DNA of 64,000 nt from Bradyrhizobium sp. Gha (lineage in GTDB: Bacteria; Pseudomonadota; Alphaproteobacteria; Rhizobiales; Xanthobacteraceae), in the NCBI RefSeq assembly GCF_900113735.1, contig NZ_FOQM01000025.1:55575-119574 (forward strand). The letters are read 5' to 3'. Both the position numbers and the translations under genes were made by a program. Shown here in pieces: positions 54,637 through 61,596 of this stretch (position 1 is the first letter of the stretch; each line of letters opens with the position of its first letter). Under the pieces are notes generated by a model. The model saw nothing but the letters and a program-made list of their open reading frames with translations. It was not told the DNA's origin and searched no databases.

Positions 54637-54873
54637 CTACCGACGGTGCATGCATGCCTGCACGTACTCTTTGAGGGCGGGATCCCCCTTAGTTGCGTGG
54701 AGACCCATTGATCCCGCCTCCTCTTTGCACCGCTCTAGCTTTGCACCTAACTGCGGACGGTTTGCTTCGGCGCACTGCAAGCGGGCAGGGCCGGGCGGTA
54801 ATTGCTTACAAATTTGTGCTTGGGCGGTTGTGCTGCCTAGAAGCGCAGAGACAATAATCAGCTTTCGGATCAT
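54637..54873 (-). CDS. secreted Cys-containing small protein (78 aa)
   Basis: Signal peptide MIRKLIIVSALLGSTTAQA, then a mature ~58-residue protein with four Cys (ICKQLPPGPARLQC, ERCKEEAG, VQACMHRR), suited to two disulphides in the periplasm. Starting ATG 54873 is preceded by GAGAGAG. The Cys spacing recalls PsiF-like small proteins but I would not assign it. Function unknown. Confidence 0.65.
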   Translation of the reverse strand: MIRKLIIVSALLGSTTAQAQICKQLPPGPARLQCAEANRPQLGAKLERCKEEAGSMGLHATKGDPALKEYVQACMHRR

Positions 54874-54977
54874 ATCATCTCTCTCCTCGCCCGATCTCGA
54901 AGGTGCCATAATGCTGGAGCAACCCCAGGGCGAGCGCAAGCGGCCCCACGAGGGCCTACGGTTGCGTCTCGGAGAGA

Positions 54978-55478
54978 CTAGCTGCTCTGGATGCAAGCCC
55001 GAACGATTTCGACGACGGCAATCGTCAAGAGAACGAATAAGAACTGTGAGCCCATTGCTTCCGGCCAGCGGAGTCTCCGCTTGGTGTGGATCCATTTGTG
55101 AAATCGCTGAAGGGAGCGCAGGGGTTCTTTCGGGTAGAACTTGTGCGCAAGTTGCAGGGGGTCTGGCAGCATGCCGCCGATCGCGCCCAGCAGCACCGCA
55201 AGCGCGGCCGTCGGGGTCGCGTAGAGCCACATTGCAACAGTAAGTCCGACTACCGCATCAAGTGAGATCACAATAAGATCTCGGAAGAGAGATCGATTTA
55301 CCGCGATCGTAGCACCACTGCGCGGGCGCAGCGAGATCGAGCGAAGCGGGTAGTCGGCGTGAGGAATCGCGTCAATGGCGAAGTGACTTCCTATCCCGCA
55401 CACGAGGGCGAGGACAGGATGGCTCGGCATGAGGCTAGCGATCGCCCCGCCGACTACGGCGTGAGTGCTTAAGATCAT
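54978..55478 (-). CDS. inner-membrane protein, YdjM/DUF457-like
   Basis: A 166-residue polytopic protein with about four hydrophobic helices. Near the N-terminus STHAVVGGAIASLMPSHPVL and ALVCGIGSHFAIDAIPHADY carry His and Asp residues characteristic of the membrane-bound metal-dependent hydrolase-like (YdjM/DUF457) group; GGMLPDPLQLAHKF adds another PD motif. The ATG at 55478 is preferred to a start 15 codons earlier, because the family motif begins directly after it. Function in this family is poorly known. Confidence 0.75.
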   Translation of the reverse strand: MILSTHAVVGGAIASLMPSHPVLALVCGIGSHFAIDAIPHADYPLRSISLRPRSGATIAVNRSLFRDLIVISLDAVVGLTVAMWLYATPTAALAVLLGAIGGMLPDPLQLAHKFYPKEPLRSLQRFHKWIHTKRRLRWPEAMGSQFLFVLLTIAVVEIVRACIQSS

Positions 55479-55550
55479 GAAAGGCCTATTTGAACCTTTG
55501 GTTGGAGCTAACCTTCCGGCCACCGCTTAGTTTGACGCTCTGATGGGGAG

Positions 55551-55579
55551 GCCCGCCGGTTCACGCTGGCCGGCTTTTT
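55551..55579 (+). terminator. orphan Rho-independent terminator, plus strand
   Basis: GCCGG (55554-55558) pairs with CCGGC (55569-55573), followed by six T. No plus-strand gene ends upstream, and the neighbouring gene is divergent. It also belongs to a family of three related hairpins containing the core TTCACGCTGG (others near 56134 and 56479). It may end a small RNA. Confidence 0.55.
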
Positions 55580-55677
55580 TCTGCATTTGTGAACTGCTTC
55601 ACAACCTGCGAACCGCGGCGGTTCTTCTATACTTCCCGCGGCCTCTGAGGTCGCGATCGATAAATGGGGGCAGGTGG

Positions 55678-55912
55678 ATGAAGCTCATTCTTTCAATCTT
55701 CATTGATTTTTCCAGCGAGCGCTTTCGCCAACGATTGTCCCGGATTTTTAAACTACGTGAAGGCCAATTCGCAATTAATGCAGCGTAATGACAGCCAGAT
55801 TCAATGCTTTATGACCAGGCCGTTCGAGCAGAAGACTAAGGTACACACTTTTTCGTCCGGCAACGTGACCGTCTCTACCGTCTCGCGATCTTATCCCTAC
55901 CGACAGTTGTGA
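55678..55912 (+). pseudogene. small secreted protein, frameshift in signal peptide
   Basis: From ATG 55678 (GGGGGCAGGTGG upstream) the frame begins MKLILSIF. At about 55700-55704 the reading must shift one base to continue as LIFPASAFANDCPGFLNYVK, which completes a normal signal peptide (cleavage after AFA). The mature protein then ends SGNVTVSTVSRSYPYRQL. Without the shift the frame gives a non-secretory tail to 55788. A TTG at 55703 could start the second frame alone. Function unknown. Confidence 0.5.
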
Positions 55913-56133
55913 CGGCGGCCGAAGCTTCGGGAAAGCGCTCAAGAACTAAGAGGCTCGCAAATCGTCAATCGGTACGGAACGCGCGCGAGCTACCGCGCGT
56001 CGTGGGTGTGGAAAAGAGGCCACCTCCTTGCACCCCTGGGAGGCTGCACTCCGTTTGATCACGTGTATCAAACATAAATACACGCTGATGAGGTTTCTCT
56101 CCAAGCTGGCTTGCGGGGCTTTGGTCGATTTTA

Positions 56134-56157
56134 GCCCGCCGCTTCACGCTGGCGGGC
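56134..56157. repeat. hairpin repeat copy 2 (GCCCGCC stem)
   Basis: GCCCGCC (56134-56140) pairs exactly with GGCGGGC (56151-56157) around a ten-base loop, GCTTCACGCT. A third, imperfect copy lies at 56478-56502. The copies share TTCACGCTGGCGGGCC and stand in intergenic DNA on the plus strand before small genes. Confidence 0.6.
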
Positions 56158-56247
56158 CATTTCGCTACCCCTCCTGGATAGCTTGCGGACCATCTCCGAC
56201 GAGCTATACGATGCAATTTATTTAGAGCTCTGTGTCGGAGCAACCGA

Positions 56248-56460
56248 TTGCCAACCCCCATGGAATCGATCGTTTCCGCTCATGTACGTTTGAACAACCG
56301 GAAAGCGCTGGAGGATATGCGAGACCTTCGCCGCCAGTTGCTAGAAACATCACAGAGCGCATCGAGCATTAACCCGGCTGTGTCGCGAGATTCCATACTT
56401 GAGGACCTTCGAGTGATCGAGAATGGACTGGAGCAACTCCGCCAGCCAGGCCATGACTGA
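56248..56460 (+). CDS. small coiled-coil protein, paralogue A (70 aa)
   Basis: Helical protein: ESIVSAHVRLNNRKALEDMR, then DLRRQLLE and EDLRVIENGLEQLRQ. It aligns along its length with the minus-strand gene at 58613-58846. The TTG at 56248 is chosen because GGAG lies seven bases upstream and the resulting N-terminus (MPTPMESIVSAHVRL) matches the paralogue MPSTTELIVSAYVRL in length; an ATG follows at 56260. Function unknown. Confidence 0.6.
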   Translation: MPTPMESIVSAHVRLNNRKALEDMRDLRRQLLETSQSASSINPAVSRDSILEDLRVIENGLEQLRQPGHD

Positions 56461-56618
56461 AGGCGGTGACAAGAGGGGTCCGGCGGTTCACGCTGGCGGG
56501 CCTGGTTCGTTTGACAATCGAGTGCCCAAGCACGAAGCTTGCTTTCATTAAAACGGTGAAGTCTTTGAACTCTCTATTGTCCCATCGAATAGATTTCTGT
56601 CATTCATACGGAGGCCCC

Positions 56619-56852
56619 ATGACCGACGAGATAATCGCCCGTCTTCGCGCCCACGACAACAATATCAGCCGATACCGACGCCTGCTCAAAACCAATCTGT
56701 CAGATCTGGAGCGCCGATTTTTGGAACGGCGCCTGAGCGAGGAAACGTCGGCGGTCGAGAGCTTGCCGCATCCTGGCTCGAATGGCTTCCAGCATGATCA
56801 AGCTCCGGCCAAAGCAGTGGCAGCGTTACTGCGTCCTAATCAAGGGATTTGA
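56619..56852 (+). CDS. small helical hypothetical protein (77 aa)
   Basis: Opens MTDEIIARLRAHDNNISRYR, then RLLKTNLSDLERRFLERRLS, a helical, charged pattern I associate with a widespread short Bradyrhizobium protein. GGAGG (56610-56614) precedes the ATG. The last ~20 residues diverge in character. Function unknown. Confidence 0.65.
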   Translation: MTDEIIARLRAHDNNISRYRRLLKTNLSDLERRFLERRLSEETSAVESLPHPGSNGFQHDQAPAKAVAALLRPNQGI

Positions 56853-56927
56853 TCCAACCGAACACCTGGCGAACGCGAACGGGCCGCCAGATGAACGCCC
56901 CGGGAAAAACTAGGCAAAAAAGGCGCA

Positions 56928-57230
56928 TCATTTGGTGGCCTCTTTCCGTATCGAGCTCGCGAACTGCGGCGGCTTACCGCTCTCGAAACTAGGCCTGACC
57001 TCAGCTCCGCGGTTGCCGCAGCCGGCGGAGACGAAATGTGGATCGAGATCAGAGAGCCGCATCCCATCCGGCCAGCAATCAGCGTTCACTGCAATGTGGT
57101 GACCGCAGTGGCAGTAGACCAGCACGCCGCGCAGACCCATCTCCCGCATCTCGCCGAAGGTGATCTTGAGCGGCCGGCCATCAGTGTGCGTTGGCGTGTG
57201 GCGTCGAGGGCACGGCATGCCGCCATCCAA
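56928..57230 (-). CDS. small zinc-binding-type hypothetical protein (100 aa)
   Basis: The core reads PLKITFGEMREMGLRGVLVY, CHCGHHIAVNADCWPDGMRL and SDLDPHFVSAGCGNRGAEVR, with Cys/His pairs that could hold zinc. This is a type conserved among rhizobia. The C-terminal ~20 residues (after VRPSFES) are not typical. The start is uncertain; a later ATG at residue 5 is possible. Function unknown. Confidence 0.65.
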   Translation of the reverse strand: MDGGMPCPRRHTPTHTDGRPLKITFGEMREMGLRGVLVYCHCGHHIAVNADCWPDGMRLSDLDPHFVSAGCGNRGAEVRPSFESGKPPQFASSIRKEATK

Positions 57231-57517
57231 CCGCCACGCCCGCGACAGTCAAATCGTCGATTACTGGTGGCTCGGACCGCGCGCGAGCTACTGCTGGTCG
57301 CGGGTGTGGAATGCGGGCTCGCGCGAACGGCTATTATGCGAGTTTCCTCCGGTACCCGCGCCCCCGAGGAAACTTTTATTCCGGCACGGAAGGACCGGCG
57401 TAGACAACTGGCGGTCGGTGAGAAGTCGGCCCCGGCAATCAAGTTCGCAAATTAAGCTTGATGTCGCGATCCCGGGTTAATTCGGCTAACCCCTAGAGGA
57501 AGCTTCGATGAGGACCA

Positions 57518-57748
57518 CTAAAAGCCGAGGGGGCGCTTTTGACGGCGATAGGCGTCGCCCTGGTTCTTCTCTGCGGCCTTGGCCAATTCCAACAAATGTT
57601 GCAAGAAGGGTGGGATAGCTTGACCCTCGGCCGAGCGCTGCTGGAGTTCAGCGGCGACATCTGTCGTTACAACGCGCGACCTGCCCTCGGCAGTGTTAAA
57701 ACAAACGATCCGCAGGGGCGCGTCATAGCCGCCATCTAAGAGGCGCAA
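57518..57748 (-). CDS. small hypothetical protein (76 aa), TTG start
   Basis: Read from TTG 57748: RLLDGGYDAPLRIVCFNTAE, RSRVVTTDVAAELQQRSAEG, then a helical end QHLLELAKAAEKNQGDAYRR. The segment up to AAEL resembles short conserved rhizobial proteins. Immediately upstream another short frame (57736-57828) reads TTYVVLDASGVWVGRARYNK and lacks a clear start, probably a remnant. Function unknown. Confidence 0.45.
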   Translation of the reverse strand: MRLLDGGYDAPLRIVCFNTAEGRSRVVTTDVAAELQQRSAEGQAIPPFLQHLLELAKAAEKNQGDAYRRQKRPLGF

Positions 57749-57831
57749 ATCAGTGTTTCGAATTCGTCCTTGTTGTACCGGGCGCGCCCCACCCAAACTC
57801 CGGAAGCGTCCAGCACGACGTAGGTCGTGGT

Positions 57832-58422
57832 CTAACTCTTGTCGCACGCGCGCTATGGAAGGATGGCTTCGAGTTTTATTCTTGAGCCAGTCCTTGGACC
57901 GGCCGCCACGATAGGGCCGATCGCTGCGCTTGGAAACCAAGCCCTCCAGTCCATGCGGCAGGCGGCGCGGAATAGATCTGGACCGATGGCGCCGGTTTCA
58001 AACGGGTTGATGAAGATCCCATCCGGCCTGCCAAGCAGCAGCCGCTCGAGGTTGGCCTTGCGCATCGAGAGCGGGAAGGCTCTGACATCTTCGCCGCCCA
58101 CAGCAAGCACGTCAAAGGCACAGAGCTGCACTTCCTCGTTGTGCTTGCGGGAGTGAAGCGCGTTGAAGTCGGAAACCCCATCCACACCGAGAATGACGGC
58201 CTCGCCATCAATGACGAATTGCTTGCTCCGGTTCTTCCGGGCTGCTTCAACGATCCAGGGAAATCGGCGCGTCCAGTCATAGCCGCCCTTGGTGATCAGC
58301 CGCACGCGGTCGCCATCGCGTTCAACGCGCAGGCGATAACCATCGAACTTCACTTCGTGATACCACTCGGCGCCCGCAGGTACGGCCTTGGCAAGTGTCG
58401 GCAGGCAAAACTCAAAATTCAT
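57832..58422 (-). pseudogene. ATP-dependent DNA ligase (LigD-like), frameshifted
   Basis: Residues 1-155 are the ligase adenylation domain: WYHEVKFDGYRLRVERDGDR with the nucleophile Lys of the KFDGYR motif (about residue 25), VIDGEAVILGVDGVSDFNAL, and LCAFDVLAVGGEDVR. Near 57949-57953 one G is missing: the original frame then reads non-homologous residues, while the shifted frame gives GLEGLVSKRSDRPYRGGRSK, the expected motif. A further break occurs near the C-terminus. The protein is small (~200 residues intact), like the single-domain ligases of rhizobia that work with Ku in end joining. Confidence 0.8.
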
Positions 58423-58612
58423 GGGCCGAAGATACGCATCCCGCTTCGGATTGCGAATCCGGCTGGCGATAGGTTCACGCGTAGTGTTCCGCTCCTGATC
58501 CGCGCTTGTTCGCTATTTGGAACGCTTACTACCCCCACAGGAGGATGTGTGTTCAGGTACGTTCCGCTTGACGGACTTTGCTTGGCGGCTGTCGTCGCTA
58601 GGAGATAACCAT

Positions 58613-58846
58613 TCAGCGCAACTCGTTCTGGGGCTGCGTCACTTGTGGCAGTCGGAGTAGCTCTAGCCCTTGCTCGATTACTCGCAGATCCTCATGAACC
58701 TGCTTCAGCGCCTGACGTGACTCGAAGCCGGACGCAGCCTGCAAATCTTTTAGCAGCCGGTGCCTAAGTTCACGCATATCCTCCAACGCTCGCCGGTTCT
58801 TCAAACGCACATAAGCGGAAACGATCAATTCAGTGGTCGACGGCAA
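58613..58846 (-). CDS. small coiled-coil protein, paralogue B (77 aa)
   Basis: Paralogue of the 56248-56460 protein: LIVSAYVRLKNRRALEDMRE, LRHRLLKDLQAA, EDLRVIEQGLELLR. It is on the opposite strand 2.2 kb away, so the two copies form an inverted pair. The C-terminal QVTQPQNELR is specific to this copy. Function unknown. Confidence 0.65.
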   Translation of the reverse strand: MPSTTELIVSAYVRLKNRRALEDMRELRHRLLKDLQAASGFESRQALKQVHEDLRVIEQGLELLRLPQVTQPQNELR

Positions 58847-59116
58847 ATGGGTGGCTCCTCAAATACGCTTGGCTGGCGAAGAGGCGCTGATGGGCTCGAA
58901 ATACAGGCTCCAACACACCTTGCTCTACAACTACGTGTTGAAATCCCAATTGGTTTCGAATGTGCAATGGCCGTGCCACAGACGTGTGACACCGAAGTGC
59001 CTAAGAGGTACCTCTAACGAGTTAGAACGACCGGGAATAGGCGGCAATGAGCCGGGTTCGTACTGATGCTTCGGTCCTGCCCGACACACCATGACCGAAG
59101 CCGGTTGCGAACTTCA

Positions 59117-59144
59117 GCGGCCCCAGCTCGGGGCCGCTTTTGTT
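59117..59144 (+). terminator. orphan Rho-independent terminator, plus strand
   Basis: GCGGCCCC (59117-59124) and GGGGCCGC (59130-59137) form a perfect eight-base stem with a five-base loop, followed by TTTTGTT. On the plus strand there is no gene ending just upstream, and the minus-strand gene at 59166 would not see a T-run. This suggests a non-coding transcript from about 58850-59117. Confidence 0.7.
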
Positions 59145-59165
59145 GCATCTGGCCAAAGGCGAGGC

Positions 59166-59426
59166 CTACTGTTTGGCAGGCTCTTCGGCGGGTGCTGGCG
59201 CTTCGGGTTCGGCTTCCGGGCTTCCCCTGAGTTCTGACGGTGCCACGCAATCGCCGGCCCAAAGCCTGGTCCCTTTGACCGTTCCAACTAGCTTACATCC
59301 CAGTGGGAGTGACTTATGCGGCTTGGCCGCGCCTTTGGGCATTGCGGGCGCCTTGGGCGCTGCGGTTTGAGCGAGGGCCGATGCCGAAAAGCCAAGGATG
59401 GCCGCGGCGAGAATAAGCGGCATCAT
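59166..59426 (-). CDS. secreted Pro/Ala-rich small protein (86 aa)
   Basis: Signal peptide MMPLILAAAILGFSASALA, then a mature chain with a Lys/Pro-rich start (PKAPAMPKGAAKPHKSL), a two-Cys core (LGCKLVGTVKGTRLWAGDC) and an acidic Pro/Glu-rich tail (EPEAPAPAEEP). The Cys pair likely forms a disulphide. This core is shared by short secreted rhizobial proteins. Function unknown. Confidence 0.7.
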   Translation of the reverse strand: MMPLILAAAILGFSASALAQTAAPKAPAMPKGAAKPHKSLPLGCKLVGTVKGTRLWAGDCVAPSELRGSPEAEPEAPAPAEEPAKQ

Positions 59427-59440
59427 GATTATCTATTCCC

Positions 59441-59608
59441 CTACCTTTGGCCTGGTGCAACTTCGTCGTCCACTTCAGAGACCCTCCGACGAGACCGCAT
59501 TAGGCCCAGTGCGCCGATAAGCACCAAGATGCTCCCAGCGATTATCAGCCAATATCCAGGCTCCAGCGTCTGCAGCAGCCCGGCAAGTTCGCTCTCTGGC
59601 GTTGATCC
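59441..59608 (-). CDS. possible tiny membrane protein without standard start
   Basis: The frame between a stop near 59609 and TAG at 59441-59443 reads ELAGLLQTLEPGYWLIIAGS, ILVLIGALGLMRSRRRVSE and DDEVAPGQR: a membrane helix with a basic stop-transfer and acidic tail. Composition is strongly protein-like, yet no ATG, GTG or TTG lies before the helix. It may have lost its start, or be joined by a frameshift to the overlapping gene at 59545-59823. Confidence 0.35.
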   Translation of the reverse strand, partial: GSTPESELAGLLQTLEPGYWLIIAGSILVLIGALGLMRSRRRVSEVDDEVAPGQR

Positions 59609-59823
59609 TCAATAGAGGCTCCCTCTAGCGACGACCTAAGTCGAGACATTGGCGGACCCAATAGCCATTCACACGTATCAGTTGGCAGGTGCTTGGATAT
59701 GGCTCTTTGATAATGGGCCATCCGTGAATGGTCGATGTCTGTTGGTGCGGTGATGCCGCGCCAATAGACCGCGCTTGCGTCGGTTATTGCCGTCACCGAC
59801 GCAACACCAAGTATACGCAGCAT
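59545..59823 (-). CDS. small secreted or anchored hypothetical protein (92 aa)
   Basis: Starts MLRILGVASVTAITDASAVY, which could be a weak signal or anchor, then WRGITAPTDIDHSRMAHYQR and HLPTDTCEWLLGPPMSRLRS. These central blocks look like a conserved short rhizobial protein. The last ~20 residues overlap a better membrane-like frame at 59441-59608, so the native stop may be earlier. Function unknown. Confidence 0.4.
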   Translation of the reverse strand: MLRILGVASVTAITDASAVYWRGITAPTDIDHSRMAHYQRAISKHLPTDTCEWLLGPPMSRLRSSLEGASIEDQRQRANLPGCCRRWSLDIG

Positions 59824-59868
59824 GCCATCATCCTTTCACGAGTATGCTCGTTTATGTTTGCGGTGTGA

Positions 59869-60087
59869 TCAGGTCTGGGAACTGGCTTTCTGCAGAAGCT
59901 TTGTTTGCCGCTCCATTTGCAACGCCAGCTGTTTGCGTTCCAACTTCAGCGCGGCTTGCTGCTCTACCGTGTTGTGGCCGTCATGCTCCAGAACACTGAT
60001 TAGAAAGACCTGGTCTTCAATGTGCCGCTGGCGCTTCTTTATCTCGGTCATCAAGGCTTCCAGCTCGCCTCGCAGATCCAAATCCAC
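59869..60087 (-). CDS. coiled-coil small protein (72 aa), GTG start
   Basis: From GTG at 60087 (AGGGGAG eleven bases upstream) it reads DLDLRGELEALMTEIKKRQR, HIEDQVFLISVLEHDGHNTV, EQQAALKLERKQLALQMERQ. The whole protein is predicted as a helical hairpin. No membrane segment. Function unknown. Confidence 0.55.
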   Translation of the reverse strand: MDLDLRGELEALMTEIKKRQRHIEDQVFLISVLEHDGHNTVEQQAALKLERKQLALQMERQTKLLQKASSQT

Positions 60088-60199
60088 AACGAATGCTCCC
60101 CTTGAAAAGTCTCGGCTGAAAAGGGGGACATTATTGAGCCCATCGCTTAAGAGCAAGGCTTGGCCTGAGTACCCCGCCCCTCCCTGAGATCAGGAAACA

Positions 60200-60520
60200 T
60201 CACCCCCGATATGACCGATTGCGGCGGCAGAACTGTTTGATCGCGGTCTCGGTGGCCAGCTCGTTCTCGCAAACCTGCTTGCACACCCGCTCGAGGTGAC
60301 GCAGCCGGAAATGTGGGTGGCGCCTCTCAAACTCGATCCGACGATTGACATCACTTTCGGAGGCTTCACCCATGCAGACGTTACCGATGTACGGCAGATC
60401 CTGCGGCCCGCGAGCGCAAGCCTCAAAATAGATCTGCACGAAATCGCAATCCCGCGCGTCCCAGCTTGCGGCGTGCACAGGCCCCGCCAAAAGCACCAGT
60501 CCAACAACTGCGGTTCGCAT
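60200..60520 (-). CDS. secreted Cys-rich protein (106 aa)
   Basis: Signal peptide MRTAVVGLVLLAGPVHA, then a mature ~89-residue protein with six Cys (DARDCDFVQIYFEACARG, IGNVCMGEA, RVCKQVCENELA, KQFCRRN). Even Cys number and export suggest disulphides in the periplasm. The start at 60520 follows from the signal peptide. I do not recognise the family; it lies among other small secreted proteins. Confidence 0.65.
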   Translation of the reverse strand: MRTAVVGLVLLAGPVHAASWDARDCDFVQIYFEACARGPQDLPYIGNVCMGEASESDVNRRIEFERRHPHFRLRHLERVCKQVCENELATETAIKQFCRRNRSYRG

Positions 60521-60571
60521 TCTGCTCCTCCGCCTGAGCGGAGCAGTGTATCGGGGGAGGGGCGTCCAACA

Positions 60572-60739
60572 ATGCGCCGACTTCGGACTATCGTCTTCGA
60601 CCCGGTGAGCTTCACCGTCGACCGCATCCGCGACGAAAACGAATACGGCGGCGTCCGGATCAACGGCAATGCCACAGTCGATAAGGCAATGGCGTCGCGA
60701 TTCGGCAACATTCCCGGTGTCGTTTCGGGTCCGATTTGA
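60572..60739 (+). pseudogene. AbiEii/nucleotidyltransferase toxin fragment
   Basis: A 55-residue frame reads TIVFDPVSFTVDRIRDENEY followed by GGVRINGNATVDKA. This combination matches the internal segment of AbiEii-type nucleotidyltransferase toxins (F-T-V-x-x-I-R-x-E-x-E-Y-x-G-V-R). Catalytic motifs upstream and the C-terminal domain are missing, so only a scar of an abortive-infection type system remains. Confidence 0.5.
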
Positions 60740-60750
60740 GCCATTCGCGC

Positions 60751-60900
60751 TCACTCGGAGTTGGGCGCTGGAGACGCCCCATGATATCGATCAGCGAGAA
60801 TGGCATCCAGAGAGTGCCGCAGGCTCTCAGCCTGATTGAGTTGACGACCGCTCTTGATCCGTGAACCAAACCGGGCGAGCCGGGCTTTAATCATTCTCAT
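60751..60900 (-). CDS. small basic hypothetical protein (~49 aa)
   Basis: From ATG 60900 the frame reads MRMIKARLARFGSRIKSGRQ, then LNQAESLRHSLDAILADRYH. It is basic and helical and could be genuine, but short; a longer version from 60933 or 61056 is possible. No supporting context. Function unknown. Confidence 0.3.
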   Translation of the reverse strand: MRMIKARLARFGSRIKSGRQLNQAESLRHSLDAILADRYHGASPAPNSE

Positions 60901-61078
60901 GCTATGTTGCGCGACTTTAAGCGCGAACAGCATCCGCCTTCCGAAGCTCGACGAGCGCGGTCGCATCGCTGACAACCGACGAGCAAAACATGACGCGAAA
61001 TCTCCGACAGACGGCGTAGCCGGCATTCTGAAAGGGCGCCGCACGAATGCGGCCACGGCACATCTGATAGTCGATTGA

Positions 61079-61596
61079 CGCCGATAGTTGCCGGAATGGC
61101 TAGCATCGAGCGCGGTGCGAATTCTTCTGTGAATTCAAGACTGAAAAATTGAGACGGATGTACCGTCGGCACTTGTCCGTCAGACCCGAAAAATTGTGCT
61201 TGCAGATCAACGGCGAAGCAATGTTCGAAATAATAGAGTGGGAGTAGTGCGAGCGGCGGCGTTCGCGTAGTTTGGCGTATTTTGGGGCGGGTTCCGTTCT
61301 CCTTTTCGACGTCGAAGTGGTCGACCAGAGTTGCGTGCTTCGATCTAATCCAACCGAAGCACGATAGTCTGCTGTTCGTATGCCAATGGAGTATTGCTGC
61401 GCATTGCAGAGTACGGAATGGCGAGTGCGTCTTGATCGCGAGCTCGATCACCGCGTAAGCCTTAGCGTAGCCCTAGCTGCACTCGTTGCATCCAGGTGCC
61501 TCCGACGTCCCTGCCTCTCATGGCGAGCGCATTTAGCTGGAGCCGGCCGCCAGCGAGAGCAGTGGATCTTGGGGGCCTCGCTTCACCCTTACCCAA
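61079..61596. other. gene-poor stretch, lower GC, nothing supported
   Basis: About 520 bases with a lower GC content than the flanks. A few long frames exist but lack protein-like composition. This stretch separates the accessory DNA from the conserved pccR/pccB pair and may be the island's right border. Confidence 0.4.

Noticed and set aside
57160..57480. Plus-strand frame of 106 codons
   Set aside because: It overlaps the better-supported zinc-type gene on the minus strand, and its residues show no consistent pattern.
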